64,000 nucleotides of DNA from Membranipora membranacea. Taxonomy: Eukaryota > Bryozoa > Gymnolaemata > Cheilostomatida > Membraniporidae. The DNA lies in assembly GCA_914767715.1 (NCBI GenBank), contig OU612071.1, forward strand, positions 15,434,948 to 15,498,947. Reading direction: 5' to 3'. The position numbers and the translations under genes are program-made. Below the pieces are notes generated by a model. It ran no database searches. It was not told where the DNA came from and saw only the letters and a list, made by a program, of their open reading frames with translations. Positions 24,040-37,817 of this stretch are shown here, piece by piece. Each line of letters opens with the position of its first letter. Position 1 is the stretch's first letter.

Positions 24040-24720
24040 CTCTACTCGAAACAAATGCTGATGCTTGTTAAAGGTAATGCCGTTTGCCAGTGTATTTCCT
24101 AGCTGTGTTTCATCATTGAAGTTTACTTTTAAAGTTCGTAGAGGGTTGGTGCCATCTTTGGTCCTCGTTCGGTACACTGTAGCATCTTTGAATACTGTTT
24201 GGACCTCTTGTAGGAGGTCTTCATTGATTCTGTAAATAGGAACATCTTTGATGATGCCAACATGTTGGCTCGGTTGAATGGGTCGTCTGGCTGATGACGC
24301 TCCAAGTGCTTCAGCTTCCCATTTTTTTATTATTATATCTACTTGTTCAGGTTTTGTTATCTATATTATGAATTTTGGGTCTGCCGAGTTGAACTTGTAT
24401 CGCTTGATAAAGTCAATCATCGTTGGTCCGTTTAATTTGCCGATTGCTTCTCTCACGTCATCCTGACTGATTGACGTGAAGTCCTGTTTTGTACTGTGTA
24501 CTATAAAGACTTTTTCATGGTCGAATTCAGGGGTAGATTTGTCAGTATATTGACTTTTTGGTGGTTGTGTACGGCGCTGATCTTGACATTGTTGTTGTGT
24601 TTGTTGCTGCTGTTGTTGCTTTTGCTGCTGTTGTTGCTGCTGTTGTTGCTGTTGTTGTGTCTGTTGAGGTTGTTCTCGTTGGTTGAGAGATCGGTGAGAT
24701 TGGTTTCTTTGTTCAGTGAA
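24040..24720 (-). pseudogene. LINE ORF1 remnant with poly-Gln tract
   Basis: On the minus strand the region near 24,590-24,690 reads as a long glutamine tract (CAA/CAG repeats). Towards 24,050 one frame reads TNPLRTLKVNF, NGITFNKH and FRVEKPRLPPQ, which resembles the block before the zinc knuckles in ORF1 of Jockey/CR1-type LINEs. No zinc knuckles are seen. The poly-Leu frame on the plus strand is only the complement of the CAG repeat. Confidence 0.55.
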
Positions 24721-26911
24721 AGCTAACTTAGGCGGAATCGGAATGAATGTTCTAACACTTAGTCTTATTCCCTGAATCTACTCTAAAATTAGTTGGGACT
24801 TTTGTGAAACAGCAATGAGTGCTACGCAGGGAAATTTGCGAAGCTCAATATTGATTTCACCAGCGATCTAACATGCATACCATGAACATTATAGTCACAG
24901 CGGACCTTTATACCTACCACTCTTTTAGAGATCCACTATGACTAGTGATTCGGCTTGCAAGTTGGAAGCATACAACACAAATGGGAGATCCAGAGAGACC
25001 TTTTCTGTCTCAGCATATTCGGTGTTTCCTTTCTAAAACTTTACAGCATGTAATATCAGATGGTTTTCAGTAAATTGTCAAAGTAAGAAACTTATGAACC
25101 TGGTAACCTTAAAGTTATGGGCGATGCCTGTGTGGGCTCATTTAAGTACGCTTGCTTCGTCTCAATAGATATTACCCCAATATTGTGAGGTATAAGATTT
25201 CGTGAGACTTTTTTATTCTTGAATTTGATCGGTTATGATCAGAACAAGACACTTCAAACAACAACTGGTCTCAAAGTCTATTGCTGCTGGTAAAAATATT
25301 TCTACAACTTTAATCTCAAGCTTCTTACTTTGACAATGTACCAATCATTGTCTGATATTACATGCTATTAAGTCTCTTTGATTGAAATGCGTAAAACTTT
25401 GAGAGGAATAGGCTGCATCATATTGGTCCCAAAGTTTTACGCCCTGCTTCCTCCCTGCAAGTTACCGTTACAAATGTGACACCCAAAGGGTGATAGGTAT
25501 CCAGGTCGACCGTGACCTTGGTTTTCATGGTACACACATCAGATAAGCTGGTTAAATCAATGTTGAGCTTTGCTTATTTCTTGGTGTAGCAATCGTTTCT
25601 TGTTCATTACCATGGTACCAACATGCTTCTCTCCAGGGTGTTTCACTCAACACTGCTGGGCTAATTGGTCAATCCTCAATTCCCTCCTTCACATTATATC
25701 CATCTATTTCCCCGATTACATGTTGGAAAGCTTCAAAGACGGATGCGCATAACTTCTTTTGAGAGTGAGAGTAGACCAAAATTACATCTCCCCTATAATT
25801 ATGGCTGCCTGATGCTCGATGCTGGGATATTGATATGACAAAGGCGTGATTTACATGAGTTTGTACCATCCAATCATTTCATGACTGATGAAATTGGTTT
25901 GAACTGAGAACACCAGCTGAGGCAATTCTGTTGAATAAAAACATAAAAAGGTAATTAATGAGCGCAAAATAGAGAAAATTGGCAGCAACGGCTTGATTTC
26001 ATGGAATTTGTACCATCCCAATATGCTCGGTGCTCACTTGAAATAGAAAATGTTGGGATTAAAAAGTGATTGGTGAGGATGGCACAAAAGAGCAGAATAT
26101 AGCCCTTGTTTCAGAGGAACATTTGATGCCTAAGTTTGTAGAGCATATCACCGGTTAACCTCAAATTGGGAACAATAAATGTTCTAACTCTTAGTCGTAT
26201 CAACTGAATCATGTGCCTACTCTAAAATTAATTGGGACTTTTGTGAAACAGAAATGAGTGCTACGCAGGGAAATTTGCAAAGCTCAATATTGATTTCACC
26301 AGCCATCTAACATGCATACCATGAACATTATAGTCACAGCGGACCTGCATACCTACCACTATTTAGAGTTCCATTATGACTAGTGATTCGGCGTGCAATT
26401 TTGAAGCATACCATACAAATGTGAGATCCAGAGAGAGCTCTTCTGCCTCAGCATATTCAGCGTTTCCTCCCTAAAACTTTACAGAATGCAATATCAGATA
26501 ATGTTTAGTAAATTGTCAAAGTGGGAAACTTGTGAACCTGGTAACCTTAAAGTTAGGGGCGATGCCAGTGTGGGCTTATTTAGGTGCACTTGCTTCGTCT
26601 TAATAGATATGAGCCCAATATTGTGAGGTATAAGATTTTGTGGGACTCTGTTGAGACTCTTTTATTCTTGAACTTGGTCGACTATGTACAGACCAAATCT
26701 TTTCAAACAACAACTGGTCTCAAAGTCTATTGCTATTGGCAAAAATGTTTTCTCCAACTTAAACCTCAAGCTTCCTACTTTGACAATGTACCAATAATTG
26801 CCTGATATTACATGCTGTTAAGTCTCTTTGATTGAAATGCTTAAAACTTTGAGAGGAAAAGGCTGCATCAGATTGGTCCTAAAGTTTTACGCCCTGCTTC
26901 CTCCTTGAAAG

Positions 26912-27158
26912 CTGTGGGTTAATGTGGGTTAAATTCGCAAGTGTTGTCTCCGTCGAAGGACTGAGAAATATCAGTGCCTTGGGGCGCGGTCGCCGTATTT
27001 GGCGCCAAGTTGCTCTCAGTTTGCAGGCAGGTCAGAGCACACCTGGGGCGTCATATGAGCCTAGTAGTCAGTAGACCGTAGCGGGATTCGAACTCAGGAC
27101 CTCCAACGCTTGCGAGCTAATAGGCAGGAGCTCTAACCAACTGAGCTACCTCCTTCTA
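26912..27158 (-). mobile_element. SINE-A (unit 3, fourth monomer)
   Basis: Same insertion site as the SINE-A copy at 4516, in another monomer of unit 3, with gggattcgaactc for box B and gttacagttaca at the flank. Confidence 0.8.
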
Positions 27159-28560
27159 AGTTACAGTTACAGTTAAAAATTTGACACCTAAAGGGTCATA
27201 GGTATTCATGTCCAGGGTGTTTCACTCAACACTTCTGGGCTAATTGGTCAATCCTAAATTTTATCCTTCACGTTCTATCCATCTCTTTCACCGATAACAT
27301 GTTGGAAATAGACCAAAATTACATCTCACCTATTATGGCTGCCTGATGCTCGGTGCTGGGATACTGATATGCCAAAGGCGTCATTTACATGAGTTTGTAC
27401 CATCCAATCCTTTCATGACTGATGAAATTTGTTTAAAATGAAAACACCAGCTGAGGCAATTCTGTTGAATACAATCATTTAAAAGTAATTAATCAGCACA
27501 AAAAGGAGAAAATTGGCAACAAAAGCTTGATTTCATGGAATTTGTACCATTCGCATATGTTCGGTGTTCACTTGAAATAGAAAATGTTGGAATAAAATTG
27601 TGATTGGTGTGGATGGTACAAAAGAGCAAAATATAGCCCTTGTTTCAGAGGGCCATTTGATACCTAATTATGTAGAGCATATCACCAGTTAACCTCAAAT
27701 TGAGAATCTTAAATACTCCAACACTTAGTCTTATTCCCCGAATCTACTCTAAAATCAATTGGGACTTTTGTGAAACAGAAATGAGTGCTACACAGGGAAA
27801 TTTGCGAAGCTTAATATTGATTTCACCAGCCATCTAACATGCGTACCATAAACATTATAGTCACAGCGGACCTGCATACCTACCACTCTTTAGAGATCCA
27901 CTATGACTAGTGATTTGTCTTGCAAATTGGAAGCATACCATACAAATGCCAGATCCAGAGAGACCTTTTCTGCCTCAGCATATTTGGCGTTTCCTCCCTA
28001 AAACTTTACAGCATGTAATATCAGATGATGTTTAGTAAAATGTCAAAGTGAGAGACTTGTGAACCTGGTAACCTTAAAGTTATGAGCGATGCCTGTGTGG
28101 GCTCATTTAAGTGCTCTTACTTCGTCTAAATAGATATTATCCCAATATTGTGAGGTATAAGATTTCGTGAGACTTTTTTATTCTTAGAATTGGTCGGAAT
28201 TAGGACCAATTGAGACCTAAGTTTTAGAGCACATCACAAGTCAACCTTAAATTGGGAATCATAAGTGTTCTAACTCTTAGTCTTATTCCCTGAATCTACT
28301 CTAAAATTAAATGAGACTTTAGTGAAACAGAAATGAGTGCGACGCAGGGAAATTTTCGAACCATAATATTGATTTCACAAGCCATCTAACAGGTGTACCA
28401 TGATAATTATAGTCTCAGCGGACCTGCATACCTACAACTCTTTTAGGGGTCCACTATGGCTAGTGATTCGGGTTGCTAGTCGGAAGCGGACCATACAAAT
28501 GTGACCTCCAGAGAGACCTTTTTTGTCTCATCATATTCTGCCTCTCTATCCCTAAAACTT

Positions 28561-28900
28561 TTCAAAACTTAAACCTTGCTACTGCAATATATTCATGATG
28601 ACAAAAAATTTATAAATGACTTTCTTGAAAAGTGCCCATCTGGGCCATATCGTACTATTAAATACAGAAGCACATAGGGCAGAGATTCTTTTTTACACCA
28701 GGCAGCACTAAAGCTAAATAAACTTGTATAATAGTTTTTGTTCAATGACTTCCAGCCTCAAAGACTTTTTACTCCTATTTTAAGCCATGTATGCTACACT
28801 GTTATCATTTTTAATATCACGGACATCAGTTTTTAACAACTTTTTTCACAACATATATCATGTTAGTGACAAAACTAAAGTCAATCAATCAATCAATCAC
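28561..28900 (+). mobile_element. Retroelement-like 3' tail insertion (unit 3)
   Basis: Orthologue of the insertion at 7730. Its terminal tcaa repeat is one copy longer (tcaatcaatcaatca). Confidence 0.55.
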
Positions 28901-30236
28901 GTAATTTCATATAGTGTTTAGTAAATTGTCAAAGTGAGAAACTTATGAACCTGGAAACCTTAAACTCATGGGCTATGCCTGTGTGGGCCGATTTAAGTGC
29001 TCTTGCTTCATCTAAATAGATGTTAGTCCAATATTGTGAGGTATAGGATTTTGTGGTTGAGACTTTTTTATTCTTGATTTAGGTGGGTTGTGATCGGACA
29101 AAGACTCTTCAAACAGCGTTATGTGTAGTCTAGAAATATGAGAAGCCTGTGAACTTAGTAGCCTTGACAGTCATGAGCGATGTGAGCCATTAGAGTAATG
29201 AGCATAAGATGATGCTCAACTTAGACATAACTTAGAGTATGATGCTAATTTTAGGCTGGAAAACTCAAGACTTCCCATTGACTAGTCAGTGTGTATGTGA
29301 CAAGTGAAGGTCTCAGGGTACTCTAGTATGTTTGCTCGATTTAGAATCAAACTATCACGTTAAAGAATGTAAATATGCTTCCTACAACGACTTAAAGAAA
29401 AGCAGCTCCGGACAAGACACCCTGAGCCACCACATTAATGATATGTTTGGTATAGTTTGAAGTTTTATTATATGGATCGATGACTAATTTTGTAATTCAA
29501 CATAGCGGAAACGCCTTACATCAAATAGAATTTTTACGGTTCTTGCGAAACTCAACGCTGAAAACCTGCGACCAGCTTGCCATTAAACATTTCCAAATGC
29601 AAAGGATGACCAGCATAGCTAAGAGATGATATTATAACCTCATGTTCTATACTGAAAACATTCCCAATTAGCAGAGTTAGGGATTTTTATCAATCTTTAA
29701 AACAATTGACTGTGCCCAAGTTATTACTATCATTATTATTATACTATTATATATTGCGCCATATTGTATATGGGGTTGTGTTTTCTTGGCACAAACTTTT
29801 TCTGTATAGGAACTATATTATGCATATAGTGCGAAGTCAAAGTATAAATGACTTAAGTTCGGATACTTTGAGGCGAATGTCTCTGATTTAAACAAGTTCT
29901 AGTGTTGGATGTCAATATCCACAATATAATCACAAGGTCTTTTCTTAGGGATAATTTTTTGTATTCTGACTCATGTTTTGCCATAGGCATTGTTTAGATG
30001 AGGAAAGTTTGGCCTAAGGACTCTCACTTGTTTGCTGATTTACCACAGTAAAGGTACATGGGAATGTTATTGACAGTGTGGTCATTATCAGATGCCCTCA
30101 CATGACAACACACTGATTCCTCCCCAACCACCTGCTAACAGCGAGTGATAATGTGTTAACCAGCGCAGTGTAACTGAATATTTGGAACTGAACAGCAGAG
30201 CCAAGCATTAAATCAATCATTCAACTAGTCAGCCAA

Positions 30237-30286
30237 CCAATCAGAACTACGCTGATAGTATTACAGCCACAAATGCAGTATAAAAG
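30237..30286 (+). promoter_or_regulatory. Lectin 4 core promoter (CCAAT + TATA)
   Basis: CCAAT at 30237-30241 and TATAAAAG at 30279-30286, the same layout as copies 1, 3 and 5. Confidence 0.75.
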
Positions 30287-30348
30287 TGTAGGTTGTCGTG
30301 TATTCCTACACTATGAGATACCAGTTTCAAGTCAACAGTTTGTTGATC

Positions 30349-31886
30349 ATGAATTCCATCAGAGTTACTCTGTTAGTTGCCGTTGCGGCCATTTCTTTCA
30401 CAGGTAAGTTATTTTGTGTAATTTCCAATCTGAATATGATCAGATAACATCCACTGCATGAGTTTATTGCTGCTGGTAAAATATTCCTAACATTATGATC
30501 ATTGTGTCATTTTCATATTTTGGTCAAGCAAAATGAATGGAGTATTACTTTTCATGGAGTCAAGTTGTTTCAACGGCATTCTGTTGTCACGTAAATTCAT
30601 TCACTTCTTCTCAACAAAGTGAAGCAGTCCCAAATTCAAAGTTACATGGTTCATCTGATGAAAATAAAATTGATTGCAGCCAATCTTATAGTTGGTAAAC
30701 ATACCTTTTTTTCTAAGCCAAATTGTACAGCTAACCCTCTTAGTGTCAATAACAGGACTATGCACTGCGGCCCGTTGCCCGGAAGGATCGTACCACTATA
30801 GCTGTTCAGATACATGTCTGCAGTACAATAAGAACTTACTGAGCTATGCAGATGCACAGACAGCCTGCCGTAAATTGGGTGGAGAGCTAGCCACCGCTGA
30901 GATAGAGACTAAGAACTTCTTTCTGAAATGGATTGTGTTCCAAGATAGTAAGTTGCAAACGAAGATATGATAATATACAATATCGGTGCAATTTTTGTGA
31001 AAAACTGTATAATTTATATTCTCATCTCAATGTTTCACCAAAAGATAAGTTCAAAGATGAGAAATTCTTCTCAAATTAAAGCTAATAGTTTTCTTTTGGA
31101 GCCTGTAACATTAGCCTCTTATGTTGACAATAGCAACATCAAAACAGGTGATTCTTCAAAAGAACAGACAATCTGTCTCTCATTTCTCCAGCAGGTAGCT
31201 ATCAAAAGCTGAAGAATTTTCAATTTTCTAAAATTTCTTTTTGGCCTCCTTGGGTGATTTCAGTGCTTGTTCATCAAGTTCGATGCTGAGAACTTGATAG
31301 AACCCCAGACACCTTTCTTCGGTTCTTTTCTCCATATTTGGTATCAACAAACTAGAATTAATCGTTCAATATCCTTTATTCAACATATTGTTTCTATTGC
31401 ACACCCTTCCAACCCTGTCCACACAAGCGTCTAGCTATCAAAAACTTTTCATTTTATTTTGGCCCTCTAGGGTGGTTTTAGTGGCAGTTAATTATGCTTA
31501 TTGCTGGTAAGTTGATAGAACCTAGACACCTAAACATTTTTTGTTTTATTCTTCTTCACTCAGTTTAGTATCATCAGTAAACTAATATAAATTTTACAAT
31601 ATCCTTTATTCATGTTATTGTTGCTATTGCAGAACCTTCTGAAATTGGCCTTATATGGAAAGGAACATGGATTGGAGGTAATTCCTTTGCAGACGGAAGA
31701 ATATGGATGTGGGATGGGCTCCTCAAATCAAAGATTGACTCATATACTGAATGGAAAAAGGGAGAACCAAATCATCATCAAGTAGATGAAGATTGTCTTG
31801 TTATCAACCATGATAAATTATATGAATGGAATGATGGTTCTTGTTCGTGGAAGTTGCCTTCCATTTGTGAGAGGCGAGCAATTTAG
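30349..31886 (+). CDS. Secreted C-type lectin, copy 4 (intact)
   Basis: Exons 30349-30403, 30756-30947 and 31633-31886 give 166 aa with phase-1 introns. Signal peptide MNSIRVTLLVAVAAISF. It carries WIGG, EPN, EDC, WND and PSIC like copy 1. Diagnostic differences are KIDSYTEW (not KINSYTAW), HDKLYEWND (not HSNLYEWND) and ERRAI at the C-terminus. The changed pair DK lies right before the calcium-binding WND. The cryptic intron 2 acceptor is lost (attgcacac near 31,400). AATAAA at 31985-31990. Confidence 0.88.
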
Positions 31887-32158
31887 CTCCATACCTAACC
31901 TATGGTCTAACATCAAACAAGAACTTGATGATATGAATATTGTTCGATTATCTTTGTATATTGATGTACCGTTGAAAGAACCATAATAAATATTCATTTA
32001 AAATGACCAACATGTCCTGTCATGCTGACAATCTCACAAACTCCTCACACTAACATAACTAAACAGTAAAAATTAAATGCTTCAAGCTGGTTTGCAACCT
32101 TGGTCAGTTTTTGGTATAAATATCAAGATATTGAGTGAATGACCAACCTTCATTACCA

Positions 32159-32397
32159 CAAAAAAAATGTAAATCACTTTTTATTGAGCTGCTCTCCAGC
32201 ATTTTTTACATGAATATAAGATAGATACCTATACATATTCAATTTAGCGCACTCTTGTACAAGGTAGGAGTGGGCAAGCTAGGCTATTGTCCAGAGAGCC
32301 CGCCTCCTTCAGCAGCATGGGTAGTGACCGGAATTCGAACCTGCAACTCTCAGATTGAGATTCTCGAATGATAACCACTACGCCACCCTGCCTGCCC
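32159..32397 (-). mobile_element. SINE-B (unit 4)
   Basis: Orthologue of the SINE at 2964, same position and orientation. Confidence 0.78.
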
Positions 32398-33491
32398 TGG
32401 TACCAACATGCTTCTCTCCAGGGTGTTTCACTCAACACTGCTGGTCCAATCGGTCAAGCATATATCCGCCTTCACATTTTATTCATCTTTTTCCCCAATT
32501 ACATGTTGGAGTGTCAAAGACGGATGCGCATGACTTTTTTTGAGAGTGAAATAGACCAAAATAACATTTTGCCTATTATGGCTGCCTGATGCTTGATGCT
32601 GAAATATTGATAGGACAAAGGTATGATTTAAATAAGTTTGTACCATCCAAATCTGCTTGGTATTATCTCAATTTTACTTAGTTAGAATACTATTTTTCCT
32701 TTCATGACTGATGAATTTTTTTGGTCCTGAAGACACCAGCTGAGGCAATTTTATTGAGTACAAACCTTTAAAACAAATTGATGAGCAAAAAATAGAGAAA
32801 ATTGGCAACAAAGGCTTGATTTCATGGAATTTGTACCATCCCAATATGCTCGGTGCTCACTTGAAATAGAAAATGTTCGGATCAAAAATTAATTGGTGAG
32901 GATGGCACAAAAGAGTAGAATATAGCCTTTGTTTCAGAGGACCATTTGATGCCTAAGTTTGTAGAGCATATCACCGGTTAACCTTAAATTGGGAATCATA
33001 AACGTTCTAACTCTTAGTCTTATCCACTGAATCATGTGCCTACTCTAAAATTAATTGGGACTTTTGTGAAACAGAAATGAGTGCTACGCAGGGAAATTTG
33101 CAAAGCTCAATATTGATTTCACCAGCCATCTAACATGCGTACCATGAACATTATAGTCACAGCTGACCTGCATGCCTACAACTCTTTTAGAGATCCACTA
33201 TGACTAGTGATTCGGCTTGCAAGTTGGAAGCATACCATACCATACCATGAATTTGATCGGTAATGATCAGAACAAAACTCTTCAAACAACAACTGGTCTC
33301 AAAGACTTTCGCTACTGGCAAAAATGTTTTCTACAACTTAAACCTCAAGCTTCCTACTTTGACAATGTACCAATCATTGTCTGATATTACATGCTGTTAA
33401 GTCTTTTTGATTGAAATGCTTAAAACTTCGAGAGGAAAAGGCTGCATCAGGTTGGTCCTAAAGTTTTACGCCCTGCTTCCTCCTTGCAAGT

Positions 33492-33736
33492 TGTTGGTTA
33501 ATGTGGGTTAAAATCGCAAGTGTTGTCTCCGTCGAAGGACTGGGAAATATCAGTGCCTTGAGGCGCGGCCGCCGTATTTGGCGCCAAGTTGCTCTTAGTT
33601 CGCATGCAGGTCGGAGCACATCTGGAGCGTCATATGAGCCCAGTAGTCAGTAGACCGCAGCGGGATTCGAACCCAGGACCTCCAAAGCTTGCACGCTAAA
33701 GGGCAGGAGCTCTAACCAACTGAGCTACCTCCTACT
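33492..33736 (-). mobile_element. SINE-A (unit 4)
   Basis: Orthologue of the SINE at 4516; box B reads gggattcgaaccc on the plus strand, flanked by gttacagttacagttaca. Confidence 0.82.
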
Positions 33737-36149
33737 AAGTTACAGTTACAGTTACAAATGTGACACCTAAAGGGTCATAGGTATTCATGTCCACCGTGAC
33801 CTTGGTTTTCATGGTACACACATCACATAAGCTGGTTAACTCAATGTTGAGCGTTGCTAATTTCCTTGTGTAGCGAGCGTTTCTGGTTCATTACCATGGT
33901 ACCAACATGCTTCTCTCCAGGGTGTTTTACTCAACACTTCTGGGCTAATGGGTCAATCCTAAATTTCATCCTTCACATTTTATCCATCTACATCACCGAT
34001 AACATGTTGGAAATAGACCGAAATTGCATATCCCCTATTATGGCTGCCTGATGCTCAATGCTGGGATATTGATATAACAAAGGCGTGATTTACATGAGTT
34101 TGTACCATCCAATCCTTTCATGACTGATGAAATTTGTTTAAACTGAAAACACCAGCTGAGGCAATTCTGTTGAATACAAACATTTAAAAGTAATTAATGA
34201 GCTCAAAAAGGAGAAAATTGGCAACAGAAACTTGATTTCATGGAATTTGTACCATCCGCAATGCTCGGTGCTCACATGAAATAGAAAATGTTGGAATTAA
34301 AATGTCATTGGTGTGGATGGTACAATAGAGCAAAATATAGCCCTTGTTTCAGAGGGCCATTTGATACCTATGTATGTAGAGCATATCACCAGTTAACCTC
34401 AAATTGAGAATCATAAATGTTCTAACACTTGGTTTTATTCCCCGAATATACTCTAAAATTAATTGGGACTTTTGTGAAACAGAAATGAGTGCTACGCAGG
34501 GAAATTTACGAAGCTCAATATTGATTTCTCCAGCCATCTAACATGCGTACCATGTACATTATAGTCACAGCGGACCTGCATACCTACCACACTTTTAGAG
34601 ATCAACTATGACTAGTGATTCGTCTTGCAAATTGGAAGCATACCATACAAATGCCAGATCCAGAGGGACCTATTCTGCCTCAGCATATTCTGCGGTTCCT
34701 CCCTAAAACTTTACAGCATGTAATATCAGATGATGTTTAGAAAAATTGTCAAAGTAAGAAACTTATGAAACTGGTAACCTTAAAGTTATGGACGATGCCT
34801 GTGTGGGCTCATTTAATAATTAAGTGCACTTGCTTCGTATAAATAGATATTAGCCCAATATTGTGAGGTATAAGATTTCGTTAGACTTTTTTATTCTTAG
34901 ATTTGGTCGGTTATGATCAGAACAAAACTCTTCAAACAACAACTGGTCTTAAAGTCTATTACTGCTGGCAAAAATATTTTCTACAACTTAAATCTCAAGC
35001 TTCTTCCTTTGCCAATGTCCCAATCATTGTCTGATATTACATGCTGTTAAGTCTCTTTGATTGAAATGCGTAAAACTTTGAGAGGAAAAGGATGCATCAT
35101 GTTGGTCCCAAAGTTTTGCGCCCTGCTTCCTCCCTGCAAGTTACCGTTACAAATGTGACACCCAAAGGGTGGTAGGTATCCAGGTCGACTGTGACCTTGG
35201 TTTTCATGGTACACATCAGAAAACCTTGTTAAATCAATGTTTAGCTTTGCTTGTTTCTTTGTGTAGCAATCGTTTCTGGTTCATTACCATGGTACCAACA
35301 TGCTTCTCTCCAGGGTGTTTCACTTAACACTGCTGGGCTAATTGGTCAATCCTCAATTCCCTCCTTCACATTTTATCCATCTATTTCCCCGATTACATGT
35401 TGGAAAGTTTCAAAGACGGATGCGCATAACATCTTTTGAGAGTGAGAGTAGACCAAAATTACATCTCCCCTATTATGGCTGCCTGATGCTCGATGCTGGG
35501 ATATTGATATGACAAAGGTGTGATTTACATGAGTTTGTACCATCCAATCCTTTCATGACTGATGAAATTTGTTTGAACTGAAAACACCAGCTGAGGCAAT
35601 TCTGTTGAATACAAACATTTAAAAGTAATTAATGAGCAAAAAAGGGAGAAAATTGGCAACAAAGGCTTGATTTCATGGAATTCGTACCATCCCAATATGC
35701 TCGGTGTTCACTTGAAATAGAAAATGTAGGAATTAAAATGTGATTGGTGTGGATGGTACAAAAGAGCAAAATATAGCCCTTGTTTCAGAGGACCAATTGA
35801 TACCTAGGTTTGTAGAGCATATCACCAGTCAACCTCAAATTGGGAATCATGAGTGTTCTAACTCTTAGTCTTATTCCCTGAATCTACTCTAAAATTAATT
35901 GAGACTTTAGTGAAACAGAAATGAGTGCTACACAGGGAATTTCGCAAAGCAAAATATTGATTTCACCAGCTATCTAACAGGTGTACCATGATAATTGCAG
36001 TCTCAGCGGACCTGCATACCTACCACTATTTTAGAGTTCCACTGTGAGTACTGATTCGGCTTGCTAGTCGCAAGCGGACCATACAAATGTGAGCTCCAGA
36101 GAGACCTTTTTTGTCTCATCATATTCTGCCTCTCTATCCCTAAAAATTT

Positions 36150-36483
36150 TCAAAACTAAAACCTTGCTACTACAATATATTCATGATGACAAACATTTTA
36201 TAAATGACTTTCTTGAAAAGTGCCCATCAGGACGATATCGTACTATTAAATACAGAAGCACATAGGGCAGACATTCTTTTTTACGCCAGGCAGCACTCAA
36301 GCTAAATAAACTTGTATAATAATTTTTGTTAAATGACTTCCAGCCTCAGAGACTTTTTACTCCTATTTTAAGCCATGTATGCAACACTGCTGTCATTTTT
36401 AATATCATGGATATCAATATTTAACACCTTTTTTCACAACATATATCATGTTAGTGATAGAAATAAAGTCAATCAATCAATCA
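36150..36483 (+). mobile_element. Retroelement-like 3' tail insertion (unit 4)
   Basis: Orthologue of the insertion at 7730, ending in aataaagtcaatcaatcaat. Confidence 0.55.
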
Positions 36484-37817
36484 CGTAATATCAGATAATG
36501 TTTAGTAAATTGTCGGAGTGAGAAACTGATGAACCTGGAAACCTTAAACTCATGGGCGATGCCTGTGTGGGCTCATTTGAGTGCTCTTGCTTTGTCTAAA
36601 TAGATGTTAGCCCAATATTGTGAGGTATAGGATTTTGTGGTTGACACTTTTTTATTCTTGATTTTGGTGGGTTGTGATCGGACCAAGACTCTTCAAACAT
36701 CGTTATGTAAATTCTATAAATATGAGAAGCCTATGAACTTAGTAGCCTTGACAGACATGAGCTATGTGAGCCATTAGAGTAATGAGCATAAGATGATGCT
36801 CAACTTAGACATAACTTAGAGTATGATGCTAATTTTATGCTGGAAACTCAAGACTTCTCATTGACTAGTCAGTGTGTATGTGACAAGTGAAGGTCTCAGA
36901 GTACCCTACTATGTTTGCTCAATTTAGAATCAAACTATCACGTTAAGGGATGTAGATATGCTTCCTACAACGACTCAAAGTAAACCAGCTCCGGATAAGA
37001 CACCCTGAGCCACCACATGAATGATATGTTTGGTATAGTTCGAAGTTTTATTATATGGATAGATGACTAATTCCCTAATTCAACATAGTGGAAACGCGTT
37101 ACATCAAATAGAATTTTTACGGTTCTTGCGAAACTCAACGCTGAAAACCTGCGACCAGCTTGCCATTAAACATTTCCAAATGCAAAGGATGACCAGCATA
37201 GCTAAGAGATGATATTATAACCTCATGTTATACACTGAAAACTTTCCCTATTAGCAGAGTTTGGGATTTTTATCAACCTTTAAAACAATTGACTGTGCCC
37301 AAGTTATTACTATCATTATTATTATACTATTATATATTGCGTCATATGGTCTATTGGGTTGTGTTTTGTTGGTAAACATTTTCTGTATAGGAACTATATT
37401 ATGCATATAGTGCTAAGTCAAAGTATAAATGACTTAAGTTCGGATAATTTGAGGTGAATGTCTCTGATTTAGCCAAGTTCTAGTGTTTGATGTCAATGTC
37501 CACAATATAATCACAAGGTCTTTTCTTGGGGATAATTTTTTGTATTCTGACTCATGTTTTGCCAGAGTCATAGTTTAGATGAGGAATGTTTGACCTAAGG
37601 ACTCTCACTTGTTTGCTGATTTACCACAGTAAAGGTGCATGGGAATGTTATTGACAGTGTGGTCATTATCAGATGCCCTCACATGACAACACACTGATTC
37701 CACCCCAACCACCTGCTAACAGCGAGTGATAATGTATTAACAAGAGCAGTGTAACTGAATATTTGGAACTGAACGGCGGAGCCAAGCATTAAATCAATCA
37801 TTCAACATGTCAGCCAA

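Larger units (their letters stand above)
21206..24745 (-). mobile_element. Non-LTR retrotransposon (LINE), degenerate
   Basis: A 3.5-kb insertion splits the monomer phrase cataaatgttctaacac. The 5' end of the element is at the right and the 3' end is at the left, where the minus strand ends in gaataaataaaaaaataaa. Flanks ataaat and atgaat may be the target duplication. Order on the minus strand: a poly-Gln stretch and gag-like remnant (about 24040-24720), AP-type endonuclease (about 23280-24010), reverse transcriptase (about 21700-23149), C-terminal tail. Frameshifts and stops break both frames. The layout fits the Jockey/CR1-like group. It is absent from the other units and is therefore young relative to them. 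Confidence 0.88.
13588..29201 (+). repeat. Lectin segmental unit 3 (longest unit)
   Basis: A 15.6-kb unit with an intact lectin gene, SINE-B, and five monomers expanded further by an hAT-like element (19118-20149) and a LINE (about 21206-24745). The 5' flank 13588-14629 has no supported gene. Confidence 0.88.
16768..29201 (+). repeat. Monomer array of unit 3 (five monomers)
   Basis: Monomers start near 16768, 18220, 20681, 25611 and 27210. The second carries the hAT-like element and SINE-A and shares a taccataccatacc deletion junction (near 18,980) with the first monomer of unit 4. The third is split by the LINE. The fourth has SINE-A. The fifth lost about 130 bp at its start through a join at tgtccaggg (near 27,210) and contains a second illegitimate junction near 28,199, where ttggtcggaatt meets aggaccaattg. 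No gene. Confidence 0.83.
29202..36785 (+). repeat. Lectin segmental unit 4
   Basis: A 7.6-kb unit with intact lectin gene, SINE-B and three monomers. Its first monomer shares the taccataccatacc deletion and SINE-A with the second monomer of unit 3, which links these two as close relatives. The flank 29202-30236 has no supported gene. Confidence 0.9.
32398..36785 (+). repeat. Monomer array of unit 4 (three monomers)
   Basis: Monomers start near 32398, 33895 and 35289. The first contains SINE-A. The second has the intact version of the region deleted at 4951 and the empty site of the TTAA MITE (gctgttaagtctc near 35,043). The third contains the retroelement-like tail. No gene seen. Confidence 0.83.

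Noticed and set aside
24496-24726. Plus-strand ORF with a poly-leucine run
   Set aside because: It is the complement of the CAG/CAA-rich glutamine tract in the LINE ORF1 remnant.
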